The notes: generated from the letters alone by a model not told the origin. A stretch of DNA of 64,000 bases from Siphonodentalium dalli (GCA_032622095.1 CP136063.1:65673897-65737896); one strand, 5' to 3'. Shown: positions 23,410 to 33,181, numbered from the stretch's first letter. Numbers and translations: made by a program.

Positions 23410-24240
23410 TAACCCTTTGAGCCTTGTCGTCCCATGTCAGAATTCACAGCGTTGGTCCCGCTTCACATAAAATCCCTTGTTTTGTCTGGTTTGCACAGGT
23501 CAACTCGCCAGGTGAAATTCTCTCTGTTTTCCTCTGTGGCCTTGTCGTCCCATCTCATGAGACACAGTGTTGGTCCTGCTTCGCGCATAAAATCTCTTGT
23601 TTTGTCTGGTTTGCACAGCTCAAGTCACCAGGTGAAATTCTCTGGTTGAAACCAGCGATACCATATCATCACATGGCCATTAGTGCATGTGATGATCAAA
23701 CAGTCTTGAGGTATACCACTGATTCTGATCTGTGGAATCGTCCTGGATTGTTACATAATTTACAACTTACCTTTTTCCTCTGTGGCCTTGTCGTCCCATC
23801 TCATAAGACACAGTGTTGGTCCTGCTTCACACATAAAATCTCTTGTTTTGTCTGGTTTGCACAGCTCAAGTCACCAGGTGATATTCTCTTGTTGAAACCA
23901 GCGATACCGTATCATCACATGGCCATTAGTGCATGTGATGAACGATCAAATAGTGTTGAGGCATACCGTTGATTCTGATCTGTGGAATCGTCCTGGATTG
24001 TTACATAATTTACAACTTACCTTTTTCCTCTGTGGCCTTGTCGTCCCATCTCATAAGACACAGTGTTGGTCCTGCTTCACACATAAAATCTCTTGTTTTG
24101 TCTGGTTTGCACAGCTCAAGTCACCAGGTGATATTCTCTTGTTGAAACCAGCGATACCGTATCATCACATGGCCATTAGTGCATGTGATGAACGATCAAA
24201 TAGTGTTGAGGTATACCGTTGATTCTGATCTGTGGAATTG
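23410..24240 (-). repeat. Tandem exon-like units (CEAG..RWDDKATEE), ~236 bp
   Basis: Three and a half units of about 230-240 bp. On the minus strand each contains DQNQRYTS.LFDRSSHALMAM with a stop, then a segment ending in CEAGPTLCLMRWDDKATEEK, followed by a GTAAGT splice donor (AACTTACC on the plus strand, at about 23766 and 24006). They look like duplicates of the junction between the last exon and the preceding exon of one gene. Frames are interrupted in most units. Further units lie at 28380-28640 and 34480-35600. No known domain was recognised. Confidence 0.6.
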
Positions 24241-24394
24241 TCCTGGATTGTTATCCAAACAGCTTCTTGACTCACTGTCGCAGGCATGGCTGAAGCGGCA
24301 TAAATCTGTGGTTGTTCTAGAATTGTGATCTTTTCTTCCATCACCAGCACTTTGCTTTCTAGTGCTGCATATTTCTGTTTCCAAACATCCAGTT
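24165..24394 (-). pseudogene. Coiled-coil terminal exon, copy 1
   Basis: A minus-strand exon begins after AAAGAG at 24395-24400 and reads ELDVWKQKYAALESKVLVME, then EKITILEQPQIYAASAMPAT and DQNQRYTSTLFDRSSHALMA, ending with TGA at 24165. The first 28 residues have a heptad-like pattern typical of a coiled coil. The copy at 35146-35375 keeps the same start, but the upstream intron donor here is altered (CAGTATGTT), so this copy is probably not expressed correctly. Family not recognised. Confidence 0.45.
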
Positions 24395-24540
24395 CTCTTT
24401 GGTGGGTATAACTAAAATTATATAATTTACAACATACTGTATTCCCCTGTGGCCTTGTCGTCCCATCTCAGAAGACACAGCTTTGCTCCTTCTTCGCACA
24501 TAAAATCTCTTGTTTTGTACGGATTACACAGCAAAGTTTG

Positions 24541-24813
24541 CCCCGGTGGTCCAGTCGGTAGAGTGCCAGGTGTATTACACTGTCACAGGCCGTCCAGCGC
24601 TGAAGAAGCTGGTTCGAATCCCATTATAAGGAGGGTGACCGGAATCGTGTATCTGGGCAAGTTTGTCAGTTGCTTTCCGGGGTCAGTGGTTTCTACACGC
24701 AGTGGGATGATTTCTCGTTGAAATTAAGCCTCTGCGTGGTCTTTCCTCCACCCGTAAAATTGACAACGTCGTGTGTGGCCTAGCGGCTAGAACGACGATA
24801 AATCCTAACAAAC
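24541..24813 (+). mobile_element. tRNA-derived SINE
   Basis: Begins with a pol III A-box-like GGTGGTCCAGTCGGTAGAG and has a B box GGTTCGAATCCC about 50 bp later, as in tRNA-derived SINEs. The body continues with GGGGTCAGTGGTTTCTAC and CTTTCCTCCACCCG and ends around ACGACGATAAATCCTAACA. The gypsy element at 24819 is inserted against its 3' end. I could not assign target-site duplications. Confidence 0.75.
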
Positions 24814-24818
24814 CAAAC

Positions 24819-24979
24819 TGTAATTATTAGACTTCATAGGATATAGAATTTAATATAGCATCAAGCAGATAGATATTAATGCAGAAGTCCCGTGTATTCT
24901 CACGCATCAGGTTATATATAAGCGGGTTGTCCCATTGTCTATATGGGTGCTATATTGGCTCTATGCATTAAATGTCACA
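24819..24979 (-). repeat. gypsy 3' LTR (161 bp)
   Basis: Matches 26552-26714 with a few substitutions and two indels. On the minus strand it starts TGTGACATTTAA and ends CTAATAATTACA. Confidence 0.88.
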
Positions 24980-24992
24980 TCTCCTCCCTTAA
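24980..24992 (-). other. Polypurine tract of gypsy element
   Basis: Minus strand AAGGGAGGAGA directly abuts the start of the 3' LTR, where plus-strand DNA synthesis would be primed. Confidence 0.75.
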
Positions 24993-25029
24993 GATCTTGA
25001 AATTAGTTTATGTGTATTCTGCTTCACGT

Positions 25030-25600
25030 GACCTCTGCAACAAGGTTAACCACTTCCGGTCCGTTTGCCGAAGCAAGAAAGTGCATTATGTTGAAAGTGC
25101 ACCGATCAAAAATTCCGAGGAAACATTCTATGTTGGAAGCATTGACAATCAAATGGACAATGGACGCAATTGGTTGTTGACACACGTGTCGGAGTAAGGA
25201 ACATTCCTATTAAATTCAAATTAGACACGGGTGCTCAAGTAAACGTTCTCAACTTCAAAGACTATAAACTGGTAACTCAGAAACCATTGTCAAAATGTAA
25301 GAAAACGTTAACAGCATACAATAATCAGCGAATCAACGTTGTTGGCGAATGCAGACTACCGATAAACATTGGTAATACATCAAACATGATCACGTTTGTC
25401 GTTGTAAATGAAGACAGCATGTCAATCTTAGGCCTCGAAGCATGTGACAAACTAAAGCTGATTAAAAAACTGTGCGCTGTAGAAAATTCATCCATGGAAA
25501 ATGAATCCTTGGACAATTCCGGGGAAAATTCACTATATGGTGAATACGAAGATGTGTTTGACACTCATTTAGATGGGTTACATGAAGCAGAATACACAGA
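25030..25600 (+). pseudogene. gypsy nucleocapsid end and aspartic protease, inverted relative to gag
   Basis: The plus strand reads DLCNKVNHFRSVC (second zinc knuckle), HYVESAPIKNSEETFYVGS, then FKLDTGAQVNVLNF and SILGLEAC. LDTGA is the catalytic motif of the retroviral-type aspartic protease and ILGLEAC the usual region near its end. Two frames are used (a shift near 25170), so it is broken. Gag of the same element lies on the other strand. The knuckle-to-protease junction is also present in minus orientation at 25650-25800, so a stretch of about 150 bp occurs twice as an inverted repeat. Confidence 0.8.
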
Positions 25601-25762
25601 CATTCTATGTTGGAAGCATTGATAATCAAATGGACAATGGACACAATTGGACTGTTCCTTACTCCGACACGTGTGTCAACAATCCAATTGCGTCCATTGT
25701 CCATTTGATTGTCAATGCTTCCAACATAGAATGTTTCCTCGGAATTTTCGATCGGTGCACTT

Positions 25763-26062
25763 TCAACATAATGCACAAACGGACCGGAAGTGGTTAACCT
25801 TGTTGCAGAGGTCATATGTCTTTCCATACGCCGGGCATTGCTTTTTAGCGTGCGACAGCCCACACCACTTGCAGTTACGAATTTCTGAAGATGTGCCATT
25901 ACTTACAGTTTTTCGTTTAGTCCATTTATCATTAGAATTATGTCCCTTTGATCGAAAATCACATCTCTTGTCATTTTTCACAGAATGTACTTCTCCCGGT
26001 ACACTAGCACTTGCTGCTGATATCTTATTTAACTGTTCATAACACTTTCGTGTACCCTGCAA
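25763..26062 (-). pseudogene. gypsy nucleocapsid (CCHC knuckles)
   Basis: The minus-strand ORF contains CKWCGLSHAKKQC, a Cx2Cx3Hx4C variant knuckle, and CNKVNHFRSVC from the second knuckle, preceded by a basic region. These bind RNA in the Gag polyprotein. It overlaps the end of the gag ORF by about 34 bp in a different frame, which implies a frameshift mutation or a programmed shift. After the second knuckle the frame runs into the inverted repeat and is lost. Confidence 0.78.
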
Positions 26063-26541
26063 ATGTTCACTTTGTCTAGAGTGATATCTGCTTCACGCAA
26101 CAGTTTTTCTTTAACCTGCAAGCTGCTAATACCAACTACGATTTGGTCACAGATATTCTCCTCCATCGATGCACCAAATTCACACTTTTGTAATTGTGTC
26201 TGTAATTCCATGAGGAAAGTTTCAAACTGTCTGCCGTCTTGCTTCAATGATCTGAATATGTGTCTTTCAAATGTCTTATTACCTTTTCCAACAAAGTGAT
26301 CATTGAACTTTTTGAACAGTTCAGCAAACGTCGTAGCGTCCACAATGCCATCAAATGTGTTAAATATCGTCCTCCCTTTGTCACCAATTAGATGCAGGAG
26401 TAGAGCCTTTTTAACAGCATCGCTCTTATCAGCCCCAGATGCAGTCAAATACAAGTCAAAGCATTGTTTGAAGCGTGCCCAATTTTCAACATTGGAGCCA
26501 TCTGCGACAATTAGAGGCTTAGGTGGCGGAAGTCCTTCCAT
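26029..26541 (-). CDS. gypsy Gag-like protein, capsid region
   Basis: A 170-codon minus-strand ORF starts MEGLPPPKPL and continues NVENWARFKQCFDLYLTASG, KKALLLHLIGDKG, FNTFDG and RQFETFLMELQTQLQKCEFG. W..F...F..Y at the start, followed by LL...G, is the usual pattern of Ty3/gypsy Gag capsid domains. The ATG at 26541 lies only 11 bases after the LTR, inside the primer binding site, so there is essentially no untranslated leader. It is intact over the capsid part and then shifts frame into the zinc knuckles. The role would be particle assembly; the element as a whole cannot replicate without pol. Confidence 0.8.
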   Translation of the reverse strand: MEGLPPPKPLIVADGSNVENWARFKQCFDLYLTASGADKSDAVKKALLLHLIGDKGRTIFNTFDGIVDATTFAELFKKFNDHFVGKGNKTFERHIFRSLKQDGRQFETFLMELQTQLQKCEFGASMEENICDQIVVGISSLQVKEKLLREADITLDKVNICRVHESVMNS

Positions 26542-26551
26542 TCTGACACCA
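26534..26551 (-). other. gypsy primer binding site
   Basis: TGGTGTCAGAATGG begins immediately after the 5' LTR. TGGTGTCAGA is the form expected for priming by a leucine-type tRNA. The match to a specific tRNA cannot be tested here. Confidence 0.65.
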
Positions 26552-26714
26552 TGTAATTATTAGACTTCGTTGGATATATAATTTAATATAGCATCAAGCA
26601 GATAGATATGAATACAGAAAAGTCCTGTGTATTCTCACGCATCAGGTTATATATAAGCGGGTTGTCCCATTGTCTATGTGGGTGCTATATTGGCTCTATG
26701 TATTAAATGTCACA
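26552..26714 (-). repeat. gypsy 5' LTR (163 bp)
   Basis: Pair of 24819-24979. It contains TATATATAAGCGGG on the plus strand; no separate promoter could be defined. Confidence 0.88.
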
Positions 26715-26764
26715 CAAACTTTGGTGGGTATAATTAAAATTATATAATTTACAACTTACTGTAA

Positions 26765-28380
26765 TCCTCTGTGGCCTTGTCGTCCCATCTCATAAGACGC
26801 AGTGTTGGTCCTGCTTCACTCTGTGGCCTTGTCGTCCCATCTCATAAGACGCAGTGTTGGTCCTGCTTCACTATGTGGCCTTGTCGTCCCATCTCATAAG
26901 ACGCAGTGTTGGTCCTGCTTCACTCTGGCCTTGTCGTCCCATCTCATAAGACTCAGTGTTGGTCCTGCTTCACTCTGTGGCCTTGTCGTCCCATCTCATA
27001 AGACTCAGTGTTGGTCCTGCTTCACTCTGTGGCCTTGTCGTCCCATCTCATAAGACTCAGTGTTGGTCCTGCTTCACTCTGTGGCCTTGTCGTCACATCT
27101 CATAAGACGCAGTGTTGGTCCTGCTTCACTCTGTGGCCTTGTCGTCCCATCTCATAAGACTCAGTGTTGGTCCTGCTTCACTCTGTGGCCTTGTCGTCCC
27201 ATCTCATAAGACTCAGTGTTGGTCCTGCTTCACTCTGTGGCCTTGTCGTCCCATCTCATAAGACTCAGTGTTGGTCCTGCTTAACTCTGTGGCCTTGTCG
27301 TCCCATCTCATAAGACGCAGTGTTGGTCCTGCTTCACTCTGTGGCCTTGTCGTCCCATCTCATAAGACGCAGTGTTGGTCCTGCTTCACTCTGTGGCCTT
27401 GTCGTCCCATCTCATAAGACGCAGTGTTGGTCCTGCTTCACTCTGTGGCCTTGTCGTCCCATCTCATAAGACTCAGTGTTGGTCCTGCTTAACCCTGTGG
27501 CCTTGTCGTCCCATCTCATAAGACTCAGTGTTGGTCCTGCTTCACTCTGTGGCCTTGTCGTCCCATCTCATAAGACGCAGTGTTGGTCCTGCTTCACTCT
27601 GTGGCCTTGTCGTCCCATCTCATAAGACGCAGTGTTGGTCCTGCTTCACTATGTGGCCTTGTCGTCCCATCTCATAAGACGCAGTGTTGGTCCTGCTTCA
27701 CTCTGGCCTTGTCGTCCCATCTCATAAGACTCAGTGTTGGTCCTGCTTCACTCTGTGGCCTTGTCGTCCCATCTCATAAGACTCAGTGTTGGTCCTGCTT
27801 CACTCTGTGGCCTTGTCGTCCCATCTCATAAGACTCAGTGTTGGTCCTGCTTCACTCTGTGGCCTTGTCGTCACATCTCATAAGACGCAGTGTTGGTCCT
27901 GCTTCACTCTGTGGCCTTGTCGTCCCATCTCATAAGACTCAGTGTTGGTCCTGCTTCACTCTGTGGCCTTGTCGTCCCATCTCATAAGACTCAGTGTTGG
28001 TCCTGCTTCACTCTGTGGCCTTGTCGTCCCATCTCATAAGACTCAGTGTTGGTCCTGCTTAACTCTGTGGCCTTGTCGTCCCATCTCATAAGACGCAGTG
28101 TTGGTCCTGCTTCACTCTGTGGCCTTGTCGTCCCATCTCATAAGACGCAGTGTTGGTCCTGCTTCACTCTGTGGCCTTGTCGTCCCATCTCATAAGACGC
28201 AGTGTTGGTCCTGCTTCACTCTGTGGCCTTGTCGTCCCATCTCATAAGACTCAGTGTTGGTCCTGCTTAACCCTGTGGCCTTGTCGTCCCATCTCATAAG
28301 ACTCAGTGTTGGTCCTGCTTCACTCTGTGGCCTTGTCGTCCCATCTCATAAGACGCAGTGTTGGTCCTGCTTCACTGTAA
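26765..28380. repeat. 52-bp minisatellite, about 31 copies, with 778-bp higher-order duplication
   Basis: The unit contains GTGGCCTTGTCGTCCCATCT and AGTGTTGGTCCTGCTT. Copies vary at GACGCAG / GACTCAG, CACTCT / CACTAT / AACCCT and a 2-bp deletion variant (CACTCTGGCC). The same order of variants starting at 26802 recurs at 27580, so a 15-unit block was duplicated. The unit equals the final ~50 bp of the CEAG..RWDDKATE exon-like unit at 23410-24240. 52 is not a multiple of 3, so it cannot encode a continuous repeat. Confidence 0.95.
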
Positions 28381-28640
28381 TCCTCTGTGGCCTTATCGTC
28401 CCATCTCATAAGACGCAGTGTTGGTCCTGCTTCGCACATAAAATGTCATGTTTTCTCCAGATTGCACAGCACAGGTCGAGCCGCCAGGTGAAATTCTCCA
28501 GTGGTAACTAGCGATACTATATCATCACATGGCCAGTATTGAATGTGATGGAACAGTCTTGAGGTATACCACTGATTCTGATCTTTGGGTTCATCCCGCA
28601 TTGTCATCTGGACTGTCACTGATGAAGGCGTGGCTTTAGC
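28380..28640 (-). pseudogene. Exon-like unit next to minisatellite
   Basis: Complete but broken copy of the ~236-bp unit (minus-strand CEAGPTLRL..RWDD at its right-to-left start, then homology to ...DQNQ). It marks where the 52-bp expansion ends. Confidence 0.6.
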
Positions 28641-28693
28641 TTCAGAACTCTATGGATCTTACGATTTAATAATATTATCTTTGATAGAACAAT

Positions 28694-28798
28694 TTAATTG
28701 AGCGCCATGTAGGAATCATGATTATATTCTTTCAGCTGATCAACAAGTTTATTTGCTGTTTCTGTGATGTATGCATTGAGCTTCTTCACATCATCAGT
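28694..28798 (-). pseudogene. Short terminal exon fragment, helical
   Basis: The minus strand reads DDVKKLNAYITETANKLVDQ then LKEYNHDSYMALN and a stop, a helical, protein-like segment. An acceptor-like TTTCCATTACAG lies just upstream, but a TGA follows it in this frame, so the exon is broken or the acceptor is elsewhere. Not recognised. Confidence 0.35.
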
Positions 28799-28799
28799 T

Positions 28800-29059
28800 C
28801 AAGGCTGTAATGGAAAGCATTTCATTTCCTGTCATTTAAAGATGTGCATGGGTAGAGATTTCTTTACCATTTGATATCGATAACTCAACAACGAACTGCA
28901 CTGTCCACCTTGTTCGCATGAATAACATGTTCCACCAACACAGACCCTATCTCTTGGTTACTGAATAAAACTACCTATAGATTAGAATCTTGATTATGCA
29001 CTGCACACATGCACCATGGAAATCACTTCATAAATAATTGACAATTTATGTATTGCACT
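28800..29059. other. Intergenic, no gene seen
   Basis: No protein-like frame and no repeat that I recognise. Confidence 0.5.
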
Positions 29060-29227
29060 ACATGTGGAATATGGGTGTTTTTAGTTGTATGTAATCTGTT
29101 TCGTTTTAGTCTAATTCACTGGCATTTCTATTCACAGTTGCTTCACTCGATTTTGATAATCTGTTTCTTCTCGCCGTGATATGGCTTTATTGCTAAAACA
29201 ACGTCAAACCCCAATCAATCAATCAAC
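29060..29227 (+). mobile_element. 5'-truncated LINE 3' end
   Basis: Matches 40020-40187, the 3' end of the non-LTR element in this window, including GTTGCTTCACTCGATTTTG, GTGATATGGCTTTATTGC and the CCAATCAATCAATCAA tail. The short length is typical of 5'-truncated insertions. Confidence 0.85.
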
Positions 29228-29339
29228 ATGTGGAATAATGACGATATAAATTGAATTGAGCTTCTAACTGAACCTGTTTGGTGTTGCTATCTAACTGAAC
29301 CTGTTTGGTGTTGCTATCTAACTGAACCTGTATGGTGTT

Positions 29340-29560
29340 GCCTCGCATATATAAGAGAGAATGCATTGGCCTAACAATTTTTTATTAAATGTTTCTTACA
29401 TTTTTTAGGACATAAAATAAAAAAGATCCATTACCCTGCAGGGAGCCCCACACATATATAGAAGCATATAGAAGAGTGTCGTCTGCTCATGTTTGTCTGG
29501 GGCTCTGTATGGGTGAATTATAAAATTGTTAAAGAATATAAGCAATATCTATCCAGTTAT
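29340..29560. repeat. Fragments of the palindrome-bearing MITE family
   Basis: GCCTCGCATATATAAGAG and GAATGCATTGGC at 29340-29372 are one arm of the 69-bp palindrome found in the TTAA MITEs, followed by AATTATAAAATTGTTAAAGAAT, their interior spacer. A purine/pyrimidine-mixed insert lies between, so this is a broken copy. Confidence 0.6.
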
Positions 29561-29698
29561 AAGGCTTTAAGGATATAGAGCGTTTGTGTGATATAATTAC
29601 ATAGTTTTACAGAAATTAAACGCTTTAATGAATTGAATGTTTTAAGCAATATTTTAGTATGTGTACGTTGGAATCTCTTGGGTTAGCCAGCATACAAC

Positions 29699-30625
29699 TT
29701 GTATTTGCCTATCGTTACAACCTCCAATAATTCTTCATCTGCTATAGGGCAGTTTTCTCTCACTGTGAAAGAGGAAAGATAATTGTTAAATAAAGTTGAA
29801 CAAATCTATCGAAATAAATTTTTCGACATTTTTATATTCTATGGAAGTCAAAAACATAAAATGCCTGAAAACTTTAAAATTGTCATTAATGAAATTGACA
29901 AAATAGCTGTTGATTTTCTAAATATTTTTCAGATATCTTATTTAAATTTAAACTTAATGTTATAAACCTAAAAATTAAGTAATTTGCTATAAAGCAATAA
30001 ATAACTTTTGTGCAGCAAAGGGAGCCTCACATATATAAGAGAATGCACTGGCTTAAACGATCCAGTAAATATTGTTAGACCAATATGTTCTCTAATATAT
30101 GTGTGGTTTCCTAAAGTATATATAAGAGAATGCATTGGCACAGGGTTTTGGCAAAATGTCACGTAGCTCCAGTCATGGTAAGGTTAATCTGTCAACCTGC
30201 TACACACAATTAAGTTTATCATATACAATCTGTTTTCTAACTGCAATGTTTAGCTTGGAGTATTTTCACATCTGAGTCTGAGATATTATTCTCACTCTAA
30301 ATATAAGTTGGAACATCTTCATCCATCACAATGAGTGTTTAACCCTTTGAGTGCCAGGGGCCGATCTCATCGGCCCTAAACCTACCAAATAAGTCTGTTA
30401 AAGAATATAAGAATAAATTATTAAAATTGTAAAAAAAAAAAAAAAAAAAAATTGTTTGGCCAATGCATTCTCTTATATATGCGAGGCGACCTATGGTCGA
30501 CTCGCATATATAAGAGAATGCATTGGCACAGGGTATATGGGTTGATACAAAAATCGACCTGGCACTCAAAGTGTTAAACAAATTATTATCTACCAACATT
30601 TGTAGAGTTTGGTTGTCTTATTAGC
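29699..30625. repeat. Local duplicate with MITE (copy 1)
   Basis: 29699-30338 plus 30578-30625 matches 32507-33181. It includes only the first ~60 bp of the Ulp1-like exon (29699-29763), cut at the duplication breakpoint, then intron-like sequence. The MITE at 30343-30573 is missing from the other copy. Confidence 0.88.
30343..30573. mobile_element. piggyBac-type MITE, 231 bp
   Basis: Ends CCCTTTGAGTGCCAGG and CCTGGCACTCAAAGTG (one mismatch in the first bases) are flanked by TTAA at 30339-30342 and 30574-30577. The duplicate at about 33130-33140 has a single TTAA. The interior has a long A run and one 69-bp palindrome (30459-30527). A truncated relative starts at 40191. Confidence 0.92.
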
Positions 30626-30766
30626 CACTTGGGTATTTTCACATGAATATTAATCGATAGAAGCATTTCCGGACATAATATTTATATCCTGGTAACTATA
30701 TACAATGTAATACATATTTTACAAAGAGATAATCCACCTTTAATGGTCATAAAATTAACTATTATC

Positions 30767-32092
30767 TAGAGATGGGCGGTATTGAAATTTCAATCTCTGT
30801 ATCTGTAAATTTTCGTTGATTTACCTCTATAACAGTACGGTAATCTGTATTGACTCTTAAATATAAGACCAGATTAGAGATTCCTGGTAAATTGCGGTAA
30901 TCCAAGTTTATAACTGAACAGTATATGCCCACGGTCTACAGATTTACTACATTCGTGACTACAGCTAAATTTGGAACAAATTACCTATTCAATTAAGTGA
31001 TATTCACACATCTCTTTGATGATTTACACGCACACTGTTGCACAGCTTTTGAAAAGAATGAGAGAATGCATGACTGCAATATATATACATGTCAATTTCG
31101 TCACATTACATTTTCGTCAGTGAATAAAATTGTGAGTAGTAATCATTGATCACAATTCACAAATCGAAATAAATACATCATAACTGATTCTTGAGTTTAT
31201 GTTTTGAACATGATTACTTATTGTCACTTTCTCTGCGAGATTCCCTGTCATGCTCGATCAGATTAGGACTGTGAAGCAACTGCTCTGTCTTTAACTATTT
31301 TTTACAAAAGCCATGTGTAATAGAGTCGGACATATTTAGGTTTTGTAAAATCTTTGCCAGTTAAAGGTACTCAATCCGATCAGAGGGCCCCATCTCAACA
31401 GATTCCAACAACAAAAATCCGATCAGAGGGTCCTATATTACTATTTCTTTGGCTTTGGCATTAAAACATATTTGATTTGAGTCGAGGAACCCATCAAACA
31501 AAGCTCAAGAGTTATTAGATATTGATTTTTGAAATTTGTTATTTTCTCGAGATGAGTACTAATATTTGCCCTTAACTTCATAATCTGCTCGAGATGTGTA
31601 CACCAAAACACTATTCAAACAGACAAGGATGGATAACTCTAAAATCAAGTGGTAATAATAACGCAATTTTGACTGTTCTGGGACAGAAAGAATAGAAATA
31701 ACGAAACTTCAAATATCGATATCTGATCACCCTGAGCGTTGATTGGTAGGTTCCTCGACTCGAATCAATTATTATTTACCCCCAAAGCCAAAGAAATAGT
31801 AATATAGGACCCTCTGATCGGATTGAGTACCTTTAAAAGTTGTGCAATTGCATGATGTCGATGATAATCAATTAATAGAAAGGTACCAACATAACATGCT
31901 ATAAATGTATCGTACTCAGGGAGTGTTTACTGATAAAACTTTTCTCAATACAAAGACACACACGTTGGCAGCTCGTGAATAATATGAGTACCGGTACCGA
32001 AAATGCAATATTTTAGTTTTGATTCGTTATGGTAAATTTGTATTATGCTGATACCAATACCGCACATTAAATACCTGTACCGCCCATCTCTA
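30767..32092. mobile_element. hAT-type DNA transposon derivative 2 (1326 bp)
   Basis: Left end TAGAGATGGGCGGTA; the right end on the minus strand is TAGAGATGGGCGGTACAGG. It is flanked by 8-bp repeats CTATTATC (30759-30766) and CTAGTATC (32093-32100), one mismatch. Ends match element 6500-7836. No transposase frame is seen. It contains a nested element at 31361-31836. Confidence 0.85.
31361..31836. mobile_element. Nested MITE with long inverted repeats (476 bp)
   Basis: Starts TTAAAGGTACTCAATCCGAT and ends with its reverse complement. Further inside, GGTCCTATATTACTATTTCT, GGCTTTGG and TCGAGGAACC pair with the right arm, so the arms extend over roughly 100 bp with an internal duplication on the left. 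The superfamily is not clear from the ends. Confidence 0.8.
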
Positions 32093-32146
32093 CTAGTATC
32101 CAAACAAAAACAAAGCAATATGTTTTACTAAGTAATTGATAATACC

Positions 32147-32561
32147 TTGTCATCCAGCCACTGATCATTATTTAAACACATTAATTCTTTGGCTGATATG
32201 GACACATCGCCGACTCTAATCTTTATACTTTTGCTTGGAATCATTTTTACAGAATGGTTTGGTTTGTCATACAATGCCTGAGTGAGTTCAGTAATTTTAG
32301 CTCCACATAATGTTGCCAGTATATGTACATGTAGGCAGCTAATCACCTGCAGCAAGTCTGCATCCTGTATATCTGTTGAATCAAGTAGTTGCTCTGTAAG
32401 TTTGATTATTTCTGGTTCAAATGGCAACATTTCATAATATAAGTCTCTTGTTGCATCATTTGCTCGGAAACTTTGTTTATGGTTTTGTCGAATTATTTTT
32501 TTGCCTATCATTACAACCTCCAATAATTCTTCATCTGCTATAGGGCAGTTTTCTCTCACTG
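32147..32561 (-). CDS. Exon of Ulp1/SENP-like (C48) cysteine protease
   Basis: The minus-strand exon follows the acceptor TTTCCTCTTTCACAG (32562-32576) and ends at donor AAG|GTATTA near 32147. It reads RENCPIADEELLEVVMIGKK, helical sequence, then IRVGDVSISAKELMCLN and NDQWLDDK. The last part (...S...EL..L....WL.D..) is the N-terminal edge of the Ulp1/SENP protease fold, which cleaves SUMO-like proteins. The catalytic His-Asp-Cys would lie in later exons, which I do not find to the left, where segmental duplicates and a hAT element lie. Such proteases occur both as host genes and inside transposons. No stop interrupts the exon. Confidence 0.6.
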
Positions 32562-33181
32562 TGAAAGAGGAAAGATAATTGTTAAATAAAGTTGAACAAA
32601 TCTATCGAAAGAAATTTTTCAACATTTTTATTCTATGGAAGTCAAAAACACAATGCCTGAAAACTTCAATATTGTCATTAATGAAATTGACAAAATTGCT
32701 GTTGATTTTCTAAATATTTTTCAGATATCTTATTTAAACATAATGTTATAAACCTCAAAATTAATTAATTTGCTATAAAACAATAAACAACTTTTGTGCA
32801 GCAAAGGGAGCCTCACATATATAAGAGAATGCACTGGCTTAAAACGGTCCAGTAAATATTGTTAGACCAATATGTTGTCTAATATATGTGTGGTGGTTTC
32901 CTATAGTATATATAAGAGAATGCATTGGCACAGGGTTTTGGCAAAATGTCACGCAGCTCCAGTCATGAAAAGGTTAATCAGTCAACCTTCTACACACAAT
33001 TAAGTTTATCATATACAATCTGTTTTCTAACTATAATGTTTAGCCATGTGAGTATTTTTCACATCCGAGTCAAGAGATATTATTCTCACTCTTAATATAA
33101 GTTGGAACATCTTCATCCATCACTATCAGTGTTTAAACAAATTATTATCTACCAACATTTGTAGAGTTTGATTGTCTTATT
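32507..33181. repeat. Local duplicate without MITE (copy 2)
   Basis: Pair of 29699-30625. It includes the start of the Ulp1-like exon and its upstream intron, with AT-rich, palindrome-arm fragments at 32810-32940. The TTAA near 33135 is the empty site of the 231-bp MITE. Confidence 0.88.

Larger units (their letters stand above)
24819..26714 (-). mobile_element. Rearranged Ty3/gypsy LTR element with inverted internal segment
   Basis: Two LTRs (24819-24979 and 26552-26714, TG...CA) lie in the same orientation and are flanked by the 5-bp duplication CAAAC (24814-24818 and 26715-26719). Read on the minus strand, the right LTR is the 5' LTR, followed by a primer binding site, gag and zinc knuckles. 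A purine tract precedes the left LTR. In between, the protease segment lies on the opposite (plus) strand. Reverse transcriptase, RNase H and integrase are absent. Confidence 0.88.

Noticed and set aside
26802-28511. ORFs reading ALSSHLIRRSVGPASLCGLV repeats (plus strand)
   Set aside because: A 52-bp minisatellite translated in shifting frames. The plus-strand reading has no independent support, and the exon-like sense is the minus strand.
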